Positions 18,244 through 26,096 of a stretch of 64,000 nt of DNA are shown here, one piece after another; the stretch's first letter is position 1; the number at the start of each line of letters is the position of its first letter. The position numbers and the translations under genes are program-made. Source of the stretch: DATJZG01 sp035499295 (GTDB lineage: Bacteria > Myxococcota > Myxococcia > Myxococcales > Anaeromyxobacteraceae). The stretch spans positions 78,793 to 142,792 of the forward strand of contig DATJZG010000186.1 in the NCBI GenBank assembly GCA_035499295.1. The letters run 5' to 3'. The notes beneath the pieces are model-generated. The model was not told the DNA's origin and ran no database searches. It saw nothing but the letters and a program-made list of their open reading frames with translations.

Positions 18244-18903
18244 ATGGCATCCCCGAAGCCGACCGGGCGCCGCGCCCGCGAGCGCGGCCGCCCCCGCGGC
18301 GAGCAGGTCCCTGGCCACGAGCGAGCCCACGTCGCCGGCGCGGACCTGACGCCGGTCGTGGGAGGGAACCTCCGCCGCCTGCGGATGAGGCGGGCCCTCT
18401 CCCTCGAGAAGCTCTCCCGCCTCTCGGGCGTGTCCCGGGCCATGCTCGGGCAGGTGGAGCTCGGCCAGAGCACCCCCACCGTCAACGTGCTCTGGAAGAT
18501 CAGCACCGCGCTCGAGGTGCCTTTCAGCGCCCTCATCACCGATCGTCCCACGACCACGTTCCACGTCCTCCGGGCCGACCAGGCGAAGCGCCTCACCTCG
18601 AGCGACGGCAGCTTCACCTCGCGGGCGCTCTTCCCCTTCGACGAGCCCCGGCGGGTGGAGTTCTACGAGCTCCGCATCGCTCCGGGCGGCTCGGAGCGAG
18701 CGGACGCCCATCCGGCGGGGACGATGGAGAACCTGGTGGTGAGCCAGGGTGGGCTGCAGATCGAGGTGGGCGGCGTCACCCACGAGCTCGGGGCCGGGGA
18801 CGCCATCGTCTTCGAGGCCGACGTGCCCCACGTGTACCGGAATCCCTCGCCCGGCCCGGCGATCATGTACCTCGTCATGACGTACGCCGAGACGGTGGGA
18901 TAG
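18244..18903 (+). CDS. XRE-family transcriptional regulator with C-terminal cupin
   Basis: 219 residues. After an Arg/Pro-rich N-terminal tail comes an XRE helix-turn-helix (about 42-98; RRALSLEKLSRLSGVSRAML and GQSTPTVNVLWKI) and a cupin barrel (about 125-215; AHPAGTMENLVVSQG, AGDAIVFEADVPHVY). This two-domain type regulates metabolite uptake or catabolism, with the cupin sensing a small ligand. It follows the TPM genes on the same strand but has its own promoter. The ligand and targets are not evident. Confidence 0.9.
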   Translation: MASPKPTGRRARERGRPRGEQVPGHERAHVAGADLTPVVGGNLRRLRMRRALSLEKLSRLSGVSRAMLGQVELGQSTPTVNVLWKISTALEVPFSALITDRPTTTFHVLRADQAKRLTSSDGSFTSRALFPFDEPRRVEFYELRIAPGGSERADAHPAGTMENLVVSQGGLQIEVGGVTHELGAGDAIVFEADVPHVYRNPSPGPAIMYLVMTYAETVG

Positions 18904-18980
18904 CCGCGGGGCCGAAAATGCACGTCGGCGGTGGGAGCGCGGTATAAGGAAAGTCGTCCGGCCCGCTTCCGGCGACGAGC

Positions 18981-20435
18981 ATGAGCCAGTCCACGAGGGA
19001 CCTCCTTTTGGCCCGCGGCGCGGTGGCGCCCGCGGAGCTTGCGCAGGCGGAAGCCGAGGCGGTCCGGACCGGCCGCCGCATCTGCAGCCAGCTGCTCTCC
19101 ATGGGGGCGGCCGACGAGCGCGCCCTCGCCGCCGTCCTGGCGGAGCGGCACGGCGTGCCGGGGGTGGACCTGTCCCGGACCGGCCTCGCCACCAACGTGC
19201 TCGACCTCGTGCCGCGCCCGGTGTGCGAGGCGGATCTCATCCTCCCCCTCTCGACCGAAGGAGGCCGGCTGCACCTGGCGCTCACCTCGCCCGTGGATGC
19301 CGAGCGGATCCTCGCCGAGGTGCGCTTCGTCACCGGCATGGAGGTGTCGGCCTACGTGGCGGTAGAGGAGTCGCTTCGTCGCACCACCCTCGCGGCTTAC
19401 GAGGCGCTCGACCGCGGCCTGCCCGAATGGCGTGGATTCGCCGCGCCTCCCGGCCCGGCCGGGCTGGCGGTGGTGCTCCCCGGCGACTTCCCCATGCCCC
19501 CGGAGGACGAGCTCATCGAGGTCGGTGAAGGGGACCTGGAGCCGATCGACGATCTCGACGAGCCGCCCGCCGAGGGCGCTCCGGCGGACGAGGCAGAGAT
19601 CGAGATCGCCGTCGGGGGGGGTGAGGAGGAGGTCGTCGAACAGGTGGTGGTGCGAGCCGATCCGGCGCCGTCCGACCGGCGCCGGGTGCTGGTGGTGGAC
19701 GACGAGCCGGAGATCCGACAGCTGGTGGAGAAGGCGCTGGCGGCCCGCGGCTACCAGGTGGAGACGGCGGCCGACGGCGAGGAGGCGCTCGCGCGGGTGC
19801 AGGCGCGCCCCCCGAACCTGGTGCTGCTCGACGCCATGCTCCCCAAGATCCACGGCTTCGAGGTGGCGCGGAAGCTCCGCTCCGACCCTTCGACGCGGTC
19901 TGTACCCGTGGTGATGATGACCGCCATCTACCGCGGCTGGCGCTTCGCCCAGGACGCCCGCGAGAACTACGGGGCCGAGGACTACATCGAGAAGCCCTTT
20001 CGCCTCGACGACTTCACTCGTCGCATCGAGGCGGTGCTGGAATCGACCGCGAGCCGGAAGGTGGCGCCGGCGGCGTCGGCCGACCCGCTCCTCCAGCGGG
20101 GGAAGGAACTCCTGCTCGCCGGCAAGCTCGACGCGGCGGTGTCCTCGCTCGAGGAAGCGCTCAAGCTCGACCCCTTCGCCGCCGAGGCCCACTACCAGCT
20201 CGCCAAGGCTCTGCGGGCGAAGGGCGAGCACTTCCGGGCCATGACGGCCTTCGAGCGGGCGGTGGAATTGCGCCCGGGAGCGTTCCCGGCGCTGCGCAGC
20301 CTGGCGGCCCTCTACACCGAGAAGGGTTTCCGGCGGAAGGCGGCGGAGACCCTGGAGCGCGCCCTGGCTGCGGCGCCCGACGCCACCACCCGCGACGCCA
20401 TCAGGTCGGATCTCCTGGAGCTCCTGGGCGCCTGA
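18981..20435 (+). CDS. MshEN-receiver-TPR signalling protein
   Basis: 484 residues in three parts. Residues about 1-150 resemble the MshEN/GspE N-terminal domain, known in other proteins to bind c-di-GMP. An acidic linker follows (about 170-228). A receiver (about 234-355) has Asp240/Asp241, phospho-acceptor Asp284 (LLDAMLPK), Thr314 and Lys338 (EKPF). The C-terminus (about 365-484) has about three TPR repeats (GKLDAAVSSLEEALKLDP and copies). There is no DNA-binding or enzymatic output, so it probably relays by protein contact. It overlaps the convergent PP2C gene by 35 bases. Confidence 0.85.
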   Translation: MSQSTRDLLLARGAVAPAELAQAEAEAVRTGRRICSQLLSMGAADERALAAVLAERHGVPGVDLSRTGLATNVLDLVPRPVCEADLILPLSTEGGRLHLALTSPVDAERILAEVRFVTGMEVSAYVAVEESLRRTTLAAYEALDRGLPEWRGFAAPPGPAGLAVVLPGDFPMPPEDELIEVGEGDLEPIDDLDEPPAEGAPADEAEIEIAVGGGEEEVVEQVVVRADPAPSDRRRVLVVDDEPEIRQLVEKALAARGYQVETAADGEEALARVQARPPNLVLLDAMLPKIHGFEVARKLRSDPSTRSVPVVMMTAIYRGWRFAQDARENYGAEDYIEKPFRLDDFTRRIEAVLESTASRKVAPAASADPLLQRGKELLLAGKLDAAVSSLEEALKLDPFAAEAHYQLAKALRAKGEHFRAMTAFERAVELRPGAFPALRSLAALYTEKGFRRKAAETLERALAAAPDATTRDAIRSDLLELLGA

Positions 20436-21225
20436 GGAGCCGCTTCACCCAGGCTCCGATCCCGCTCTCCCCCGGCGGGTGGGGCGTCGGCCCCACCATC
20501 CGGACCACGGCGGCGGTGAGGTTGTCGGCTGTCCCGCGGCGGTTGGCGGCCTCGACCAGTGCGCGCGCCGCCGCCACCGCGTCCAGGTCCGCCATCACCT
20601 CCGCCATCTCGGCGTCCTCGAGCACGTTGTAGAGGCCGTCGCTGCAGAGGAGGAGCGCGTCTCCGCGCACCACCCGCTGGCTGACCCGGTCCCGGCTCAC
20701 GATGAGCTCGCGGCCCAGACTCCTCGTCAGGGTGGAGCGGTCCGGGTGGTGGCGGGCCCGCTCCTTGGAGAGGAGCCCGTAGCGCACCTTGTCGGCGGCG
20801 GCGGTGTGGTCCTTCGAGAGCTGGGCGACCGTGCCCGCCCGCACGAGGTAGAGGCGCGAGTCGCCCACGTGGACCGCGGTCAGCGCTCCCCGATCGACGG
20901 TTACCGCGGTGAGGGTGGTCGCCATCCCGCGCAGCTCCGGCACGGCGATGGAACGGTCGTGCACCTCGATGTTGGCCTGCTGCACCGCACGGTAAAGCCG
21001 CTGGCCGGCGGCGAGCTTCTGAGGCTCCTCGCGGAAGGCGCGCAGCGTCACCTCGACCGCCATCCGGCTCGCCACCTCGCCCCCGGCGTTGCTCGACACG
21101 CCGTCGGCCACCACCACGACGGCGCGGTCGTTGCTCTCCATGAAGGAACCGCAGAAATCCTCGTTGTGGTCGCGCTCGGTGCCGACGTGGGAGAGGGTAC
21201 CGATCTCGAGCTCGTAGTCGTTCAC
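20401..21225 (-). CDS. PP2C-family Ser/Thr protein phosphatase
   Basis: 274 residues from a GTG that follows a GCGGGGA ribosome-like site; an upstream in-frame ATG at 21279 lacks one. All PP2C metal motifs are present: HNEDFCG, VVADGVSSNAGGEVAS, GMATTLTAV, HVGDSRLYLV, CSDGLYN and DNLTAAVV. It removes phosphate from Ser/Thr in the cytoplasm. It is divergent from a Hanks-type kinase 145 bases away, which suggests an opposing pair. The C-terminus is short and basic, without a membrane helix. Confidence 0.93.
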   Translation of the reverse strand: MNDYELEIGTLSHVGTERDHNEDFCGSFMESNDRAVVVVADGVSSNAGGEVASRMAVEVTLRAFREEPQKLAAGQRLYRAVQQANIEVHDRSIAVPELRGMATTLTAVTVDRGALTAVHVGDSRLYLVRAGTVAQLSKDHTAAADKVRYGLLSKERARHHPDRSTLTRSLGRELIVSRDRVSQRVVRGDALLLCSDGLYNVLEDAEMAEVMADLDAVAAARALVEAANRRGTADNLTAAVVRMVGPTPHPPGESGIGAWVKRLLRRPGAPGDPT

Positions 21226-21310
21226 CGCGCGTCCCCGCCTGCCCGAAATCCGTGCACGCCCGCTACCCTCGGGGACCATCGGTGAAATGGTGCCCGCCGG
21301 GATTGTGTTG

Positions 21311-21340
21311 CGAAGCCGGACGGATGCCTACTAGGCTTCG
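21311..21340. promoter_or_regulatory. Inverted repeat between the phosphatase and kinase genes
   Basis: CGAAGCC (21311-21317) and GGCTTCG (21334-21340) are perfect inverted copies. Within the gap lies the near-palindrome GCCTA-C-TAGGC (21326-21336). The element begins 59 bases before the kinase ATG in the divergent intergenic region and could be an operator controlling one or both genes, or a leader hairpin of the kinase mRNA. Confidence 0.35.
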
Positions 21341-21369
21341 GCCATGCCATCCCGCCCTCCGGTCGGCTG

Positions 21370-22371
21370 ATGAAAGACTCCAACGTCGGCGAGGCGATCG
21401 ACCAGTACCAGCTCACCGAGCTGCTGGCGCGCAGCGGGATGGCCTCCATCTTCAAGGCCATCGACACCGAGTCCGGCGCCACCGTGGCCCTCAAGATCCC
21501 CCACGTCCAGTTCGAGAGCGACATCGTCTTCTCCCAGCGCTTCGAGCGGGAGGTCGAGGTGGGGCAGCGCCTCGACCACCCCAACGTGGTGAAGGTGCTG
21601 ACGCCCAGGAAACAGACCCGGATGTACCTGCCCATGGAGTACGTCGAGGGCAAGTCGCTCCGCGCCATGCTGAAGGAGAAGGAGCCGCTGCCGGTAGAGA
21701 AGGCGCTCGAGATCGCGCGGCAGGTGTGCGACGCGCTCGAGTACCTCCATTCGCAGGGCGTGGTCCACCGGGACATCAAGCCGGAGAACGTTCTCATCAC
21801 CCCGAGCGGACAGGTGAAGATTCTGGACTTCGGCATCGCCCTGGTCGCCTCCGAGCGCCGGCTCACCTGGACGGGCTTCTCGAGCACGATCGGCACCCCC
21901 GACTACATGGCGCCCGAGCAGGTGCGCGGGCGCCGTGGCGACCCGCGCACCGACGTCTACGCCGTCGGGCTCATGCTCTACGAGATGCTCACCTGCAACC
22001 TGCCCTACGACAGTCCGAACCCGCGCGCGCTGCTGCGGGCCAAGGTGAGCGAGGAGCCCCGTTCGCCGAGCTACTACGTCCCTGGATTCGACCCCAAGCT
22101 CGAGGCGATCATCTTGCGGGCCATCGAGCGCGACCCGCGCGACCGCTACGGCAGCGCCAAGCAGATGCTCGCCGACCTCAGGAACCCCGCTGCGGTGGCG
22201 CCGCGCGACCCGGAGACCGGCCGCCACCGCCGCGGCGGCAGCCGCGTCTCGCGCCGCTTGGTGCTCTTCGTCATCGTGCCCGCCATCCTCGGCGGGCTGG
22301 GCGGGCTCGTCTGGCTCTCCGCCCGGCAGTCGAGACCGGCGCTCCCCGCGGCCAGCAGCCGCTCGAGGTGA
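21370..22371 (+). CDS. Hanks-type Ser/Thr protein kinase with C-terminal membrane anchor
   Basis: 333 residues. The kinase domain (about 11-275) has ATP Lys in VALKIP, the catalytic loop HRDIKPENV, DFG in ILDFGIAL and the APE motif in YMAPEQVRG, so it should be active. The glycine loop is degenerate (LARSGMAS). A single membrane helix near residues 295-315 is followed by only about 18 residues, so there is no PASTA or other extracellular sensor. Three bases separate its stop from the amt start, which implies coupled expression with the ammonium channel. A PP2C phosphatase lies divergently upstream. Confidence 0.93.
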   Translation: MKDSNVGEAIDQYQLTELLARSGMASIFKAIDTESGATVALKIPHVQFESDIVFSQRFEREVEVGQRLDHPNVVKVLTPRKQTRMYLPMEYVEGKSLRAMLKEKEPLPVEKALEIARQVCDALEYLHSQGVVHRDIKPENVLITPSGQVKILDFGIALVASERRLTWTGFSSTIGTPDYMAPEQVRGRRGDPRTDVYAVGLMLYEMLTCNLPYDSPNPRALLRAKVSEEPRSPSYYVPGFDPKLEAIILRAIERDPRDRYGSAKQMLADLRNPAAVAPRDPETGRHRRGGSRVSRRLVLFVIVPAILGGLGGLVWLSARQSRPALPAASSRSR

Positions 22372-22374
22372 TCC

Positions 22375-23715
22375 ATGCCCACGCAGCTCGAGCAGTCGGT
22401 GAACCTCGCCTGGGTGCTCCTGTGCGGCTTCCTGGTGATGTTCATGCAGGTCGGGTTCGCCATGGTGGAGACCGGGTTCACCCGGAGCCGCAACGCCGCC
22501 AACACCATGGCCATGAACCTCGTCATCTATCCCGTCGGCGTCCTCGGCTTCTGGCTCGTCGGCTACGGGATCATGTACGGCGGGATGCCGGAGTGGCCGA
22601 CGCTCGGAGGCCCGGTGGCCGGGTCGCACGAGGCCGCGCTCCGGCTGCTGGGCCACTCCTACGGCCTCTTCGGGACGGCCAAGTTCGCCCTGGTGAGCGT
22701 CTCGCAGAGCCCGGCCAGCCTGGGGATGTTCCTCTTCGCGGTGGTCTTCATGGACACGGCCGCCACCATTCCCACCGGGGCCATGGCCGAGCGCTGGAAG
22801 TTCACGGCGTTCATGATCTACGGGGTCTTCATGTCCATGCTCCTCTACCCCCTCTATGGCAACTGGGTGTGGGGCGGGGGCTGGCTCGCCTCGCTGGGCG
22901 CGAACGCCGGCCTGGGGCACGGCGTGGTGGACTTCGCCGGCTCGAGCGTCGTCCACATGACCGGCGGGATCACCGCGCTCGCCGGAGTCCTGGTTCTCGG
23001 CCCCCGGCTCGGCAAGTACCGCGCCGACGGCACCGTCGGGGCCATGCTCGGCCACAACCTCCCCATGGCGGTGGTCGGGACCCTCATCCTGGCGTTCGGG
23101 TGGTTCGGCTTCAACGCCGGGTCGACCCTGTCCGCCTCCGACCCGCGCATCGCCCTGGTGGCGGTGAACACCATGCTTTCCTCGTCCGCCGGGGCCCTCT
23201 CGGCGCTGCTCTACGTGCGCTTCTCCTTCCGCAAGCCGGACGTGGGCATGACCTGCAACGGGCTCCTCGGCGGCCTCGTCGCCATCACCGCCGGCTGCGC
23301 CTTCGTGAGCCCGGCGGCCGCCGTCCTCATCGGGGTGGTGGCGGGAGTGGTGGTGGTCTGGGCGGTCGCGCTGCTCGAGCGCCGCCTGCACATCGACGAC
23401 CCGGTGGGCGCGATCGCGGTACACGCCGCCTGCGGCTGCTGGGGCGCGATCGCGGTCGGCGTGTTCGCCGACGGCAGCTACGGCGCCGGGTGGAACGGCG
23501 TCTCGGGCCCGGTCCGCGGGCTTCTCTTCGGCGACCCCGGCCAGCTCGGGGCGCAACTCGTCGGCGTCCTCGTCAACGGGGCCTTCGTCTTCTCCGCCTC
23601 CTACGGGTTCTTCCGCCTCCTGGAGCGGCTCATGGGCAACCGGGTACCTGCCGAGGTGGAGCATGCCGGGCTCGATGGTCTGGAGATGGGCACCGACGCC
23701 TATCCGCGCGGGTGA
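22375..23715 (+). CDS. amt: Ammonium transporter, Amt/Mep/Rh family
   Basis: 446 residues with about eleven membrane helices. Family features include QVGFAMVETGF near the N-terminus, DFAGSSVVHMTGGITALAG carrying the first pore His, and HAACGCWGAIAVG with the second pore-His region. It conducts NH3/NH4+ into the cell. Amt genes are commonly paired with glnK/glnB; here none is adjacent, and the upstream partner is a Ser/Thr kinase. The C-terminal cytoplasmic tail (after FFRLLERLMG) is about 30 residues and holds the usual GLEMGTDAYP end that docks PII proteins. Confidence 0.96.
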   Translation: MPTQLEQSVNLAWVLLCGFLVMFMQVGFAMVETGFTRSRNAANTMAMNLVIYPVGVLGFWLVGYGIMYGGMPEWPTLGGPVAGSHEAALRLLGHSYGLFGTAKFALVSVSQSPASLGMFLFAVVFMDTAATIPTGAMAERWKFTAFMIYGVFMSMLLYPLYGNWVWGGGWLASLGANAGLGHGVVDFAGSSVVHMTGGITALAGVLVLGPRLGKYRADGTVGAMLGHNLPMAVVGTLILAFGWFGFNAGSTLSASDPRIALVAVNTMLSSSAGALSALLYVRFSFRKPDVGMTCNGLLGGLVAITAGCAFVSPAAAVLIGVVAGVVVVWAVALLERRLHIDDPVGAIAVHAACGCWGAIAVGVFADGSYGAGWNGVSGPVRGLLFGDPGQLGAQLVGVLVNGAFVFSASYGFFRLLERLMGNRVPAEVEHAGLDGLEMGTDAYPRG

Positions 23716-23724
23716 GCGGAGAAA

Positions 23725-23758
23725 GTGCCGGGGTGCGGTCCCGGAGGCGATCCGGCAC
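23725..23758. terminator. Possible stem-loop between convergent amt and APC permease genes
   Basis: GTGCCGG (23725-23731) and CCGGCAC (23752-23758) can pair around a 20-base loop in the 77-base convergent gap. There is no T-run on either strand, so if it terminates transcription it would not be by the classical intrinsic mechanism. Confidence 0.3.
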
Positions 23759-23792
23759 CACACCCCAGCGACGGTGCTGCGGGTCCCAGTGA

Positions 23793-25658
23793 CTAGGACG
23801 CGGTGACCGGCTTCTCGACGTAGACCGTCTTCCCCTTCTTCTTGCTCGAGCGGGCGAAGTAGATGGCGCCGTAGATGCCCCAGACTGCCACCACGCCGAG
23901 CGCGATGTAGGGCTCCTTCCAGCTCATGCCCGAAACCGAGAACGGGCCGACGAGGTAGAAGAGCATGCAGGCGAGGTTGGCGATGAGCCCGAACACCGGC
24001 ACCACCAGGTGCTTGAACCCGTGGAAGGAGTGGTGCTCGCGGAAGGCCACGATGGCCAGCACGCAGGTGAGCATGTAGAGGAGGAAGGTGCCGAAGTTGC
24101 TCACCAGCGTGGTGATGACGAGCGTGTTGGGGAGCTTGGCGTAGGTCTCCGGCTTGAAGATGCCGAAGCTGTACCAGAAGTTCTGGTACTTCGGCTCGAG
24201 CGCCGCCGGCGTGGTCCCGCCGAGGTAGATGAGGACCGTGACGACGCCGATCACCGCCGAGAGGATGGCGAGCGTCCAGATGGCGCGGTGGGGAGTGAGG
24301 CGCTTTCCGTGGAGCATGCCGAAGTGCTCCGGGACCTCGGCGTCCCGCCCCATGGCGTAGGTGACGCGCGCCCCGGTGGAGAGGCAGGACAGGGTGGTCC
24401 CGATGAGCGCCAGGAACACGGTGGCGGCCTGCACCAGCATGAAGGCGCGCCCGGCGCTGTAGCTGCCGAAGAGCCAGGTGCCGACGATGACCATCATGTC
24501 GCCGAGCGGGGCGCCGGAGCCGGCGGCGTCGGCAAGGGTGTAGCCCTGGTTGAGGAGGTAGTTGGCGCCGAAGTACTCGACGAGGTACATCACGATCCCC
24601 TGGATGCCGAGGGAGAGGAGCACCGCCCGCGGCACGTCGCGCTTGGCATTCTTCGCCTCCTCGCCCATCGAGGTGACGGACTCGAAGCCCACCAGGATCA
24701 GGATGGCGATGCAGGCCTGGATGAACATGAGGTTGAAGCCGTGCGGGGCGACCACCGAGGAGGCGCTGGTGTGGAACTTGAAGTGCGGCGTCAGGTCCTT
24801 GGGGTGGTCGGCGTCCGACGGCTCCATGGTGACCGCCTGGTCGGCTGCGTAGCTGAGCGTGAAGGGAACGGGCTTGCCGTCCTTCAACTCCGGGACCGCG
24901 TTGCCGTCGGCGTCCATCTTGTTCTGCAGGACCGGCTGGCCGGTGGGGTCGAGCTTGGGCTTGCCGTTCTCCAGGACCGGCTCCTGGGCGACGACGAAGT
25001 CGACCGGGACGCCGTTCACGAGGTGGTAGCCGCGCGCCCCCTCGGGGTGGCCGATCCGGTAGGAGATGGCCATCACCGTGAAGACGAGGAGCGCCGCGAT
25101 CTGGATCACGTTGATGGCGAAGTTGACGCCAGTGGTGCCGGTGACGCCCCGGAAGGCGATGTAGGCGACCCCGATGGCGAAGACGAAGCAGAAGAGGATC
25201 ATGAAGAGCGGGCTGTTGTAGGTGCCGCTGAACGTGTCGGGGAAGAACTGGTTGAGGAGGTACCCGGAGAGCACCGCGGTGACTCCCACCATCACGCCCG
25301 GGTACACCCAGTAGTAGAGGTGGCTCGCCCAGCCGGTGATGAACTTGGCGAGGCGCGCGAAGCGGTAGGCCTTGGTCTTCGAGAGGAAGGCCTGTTCGGC
25401 GAAGAAGTACGAGGAACCCGCGCCCGGGTAGAGCTTCGAGAGCTCGGCGTAGCTGATGGCCGTCGCGAAGCACAGGAGCAGGGCGACGACGATGCCGAAC
25501 CACATGGCCGAGCCGGCCATGGGCGCGCCGTAGAGCGCCTGGATCTGGAACGTGAGCCAAAGAAAGGCGCCGGGTGCGATGAGCGCCATCGCGTTCACCG
25601 TCAAGCCGGTCAGACCTAGCGTTGGTCGCGTCGAGACCTTCTCACTTCCCTCAGCCAT
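23793..25658 (-). CDS. APC-superfamily amino acid permease with large hydrophilic loop
   Basis: 621 residues from the ATG preceded by AGGAAGGGAG. Twelve or more helices are predicted with the APC motif LTVNAMALIAPGAFLWL in helix 1 and GFESVTSMGEEAKNAKRDVPRAV in the middle. Residues about 201-308, between two membrane segments, form an unusually long polar loop rich in Pro, Asp and Lys with short repeated phrases (NGKP, DGKP, PVLE, PVLQ). The substrate is probably an amino acid or amine. The leader has a sigma-54-like promoter and a strong hairpin, and convergent amt suggests a nitrogen role. Confidence 0.88.
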   Translation of the reverse strand: MAEGSEKVSTRPTLGLTGLTVNAMALIAPGAFLWLTFQIQALYGAPMAGSAMWFGIVVALLLCFATAISYAELSKLYPGAGSSYFFAEQAFLSKTKAYRFARLAKFITGWASHLYYWVYPGVMVGVTAVLSGYLLNQFFPDTFSGTYNSPLFMILFCFVFAIGVAYIAFRGVTGTTGVNFAINVIQIAALLVFTVMAISYRIGHPEGARGYHLVNGVPVDFVVAQEPVLENGKPKLDPTGQPVLQNKMDADGNAVPELKDGKPVPFTLSYAADQAVTMEPSDADHPKDLTPHFKFHTSASSVVAPHGFNLMFIQACIAILILVGFESVTSMGEEAKNAKRDVPRAVLLSLGIQGIVMYLVEYFGANYLLNQGYTLADAAGSGAPLGDMMVIVGTWLFGSYSAGRAFMLVQAATVFLALIGTTLSCLSTGARVTYAMGRDAEVPEHFGMLHGKRLTPHRAIWTLAILSAVIGVVTVLIYLGGTTPAALEPKYQNFWYSFGIFKPETYAKLPNTLVITTLVSNFGTFLLYMLTCVLAIVAFREHHSFHGFKHLVVPVFGLIANLACMLFYLVGPFSVSGMSWKEPYIALGVVAVWGIYGAIYFARSSKKKGKTVYVEKPVTAS

Positions 25659-25684
25659 TGCCGTTCTCCCTTCCTGCGAGGTTG

Positions 25685-25704
25685 CCCGGCGCCACCGCGC
25701 CGGG
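25685..25704 (-). promoter_or_regulatory. Leader hairpin of the APC permease mRNA
   Basis: CCCGGCGC and GCGCCGGG form a perfect 8-bp GC stem with a 4-base loop. It lies 26 bases upstream of the permease ATG and downstream of the sigma-54-like promoter, so it would be in the 5' untranslated RNA. It is not followed by a T-run in the direction of transcription, so it is more likely an RNA-stability or translation element than a terminator. Confidence 0.45.
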
Positions 25705-25752
25705 AAAAGAAGTTGAGCCGCCCGTCCCTCGGCGTTGCCGCCGGCCCTGGCC

Positions 25753-25810
25753 TTTGCACCTCGCGTGCCGCAATTTGCAAAGCCGCGCTGGCCGGAAATC
25801 CTGGTTTGCA
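25753..25810. repeat. Three helically phased TTTGCA repeats
   Basis: TTTGCA occurs at 25753, 25774 and 25805. The spacings of 21 and 31 bases are close to two and three helical turns, so all copies face the same side. Two copies extend to the palindrome TTGCAA. The first copy overlaps the -12 element of the sigma-54-like promoter. They may be binding sites of an activator or repressor. Confidence 0.4.
25754..25770 (-). promoter_or_regulatory. Sigma-54 (-24/-12) promoter candidate for the APC permease
   Basis: On the minus strand CGGCACG and GTGCA place GG (25769-25768) and GC (25757-25756) exactly 10 bases apart, the diagnostic sigma-54 spacing, with 10 of 12 consensus positions. Predicted transcription starts near 25744, giving an 86-base leader. 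Sigma-54 control would suit a nitrogen-related transporter. Confidence 0.5.
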
Positions 25811-26096
25811 AGACACGCTGATTCCCGGTCGCGCGAGCGCGTGCGCGCCCGAAAGGCAGGACCCGGGAGGGTCCGAGGGCGGCCGCTCCCGCATCGCGCT
25901 GCTGCCCGGGAACCGGCCAAGGGTGTGCGCGACCGGCGAGCAGCCGCCGGGGAGCGACCAGGGCCGGCCCCCCCTGCGCGCCGCGGCGCACCCTCGGGGA
26001 AGCCATCGCGCGGCGCCCGCGGCGAATGCTCCCTTATTTCAAGGCGAACGAGGGCTGCGCTCGGCGCCAAGGGTGTAGGATTCCGGCGGGAATCCC

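Larger units (their letters stand above)
25659..26096. other. 438-base gene-free regulatory region
   Basis: This is the longest gap in the window. The left third is the leader and promoter region of the APC permease: a hairpin (25685-25704), a sigma-54-like promoter on the minus strand and three phased TTTGCA copies (25753-25810). From about 25815 to 26080 I see no convincing gene, repeat or RNA; open frames there lack ribosome sites and known motifs. The last 15 bases hold the ribosome site (GGCGGGAA) of the next gene. Confidence 0.6.

Noticed and set aside
21331..25560. Very long minus-strand frame (1409 codons) across the kinase, amt and permease region
   Set aside because: It is antisense to two well-supported genes and out of frame with the third, is full of low-complexity Arg/Gly/His/Pro, and has no family motif; long antisense frames are expected at this GC content.
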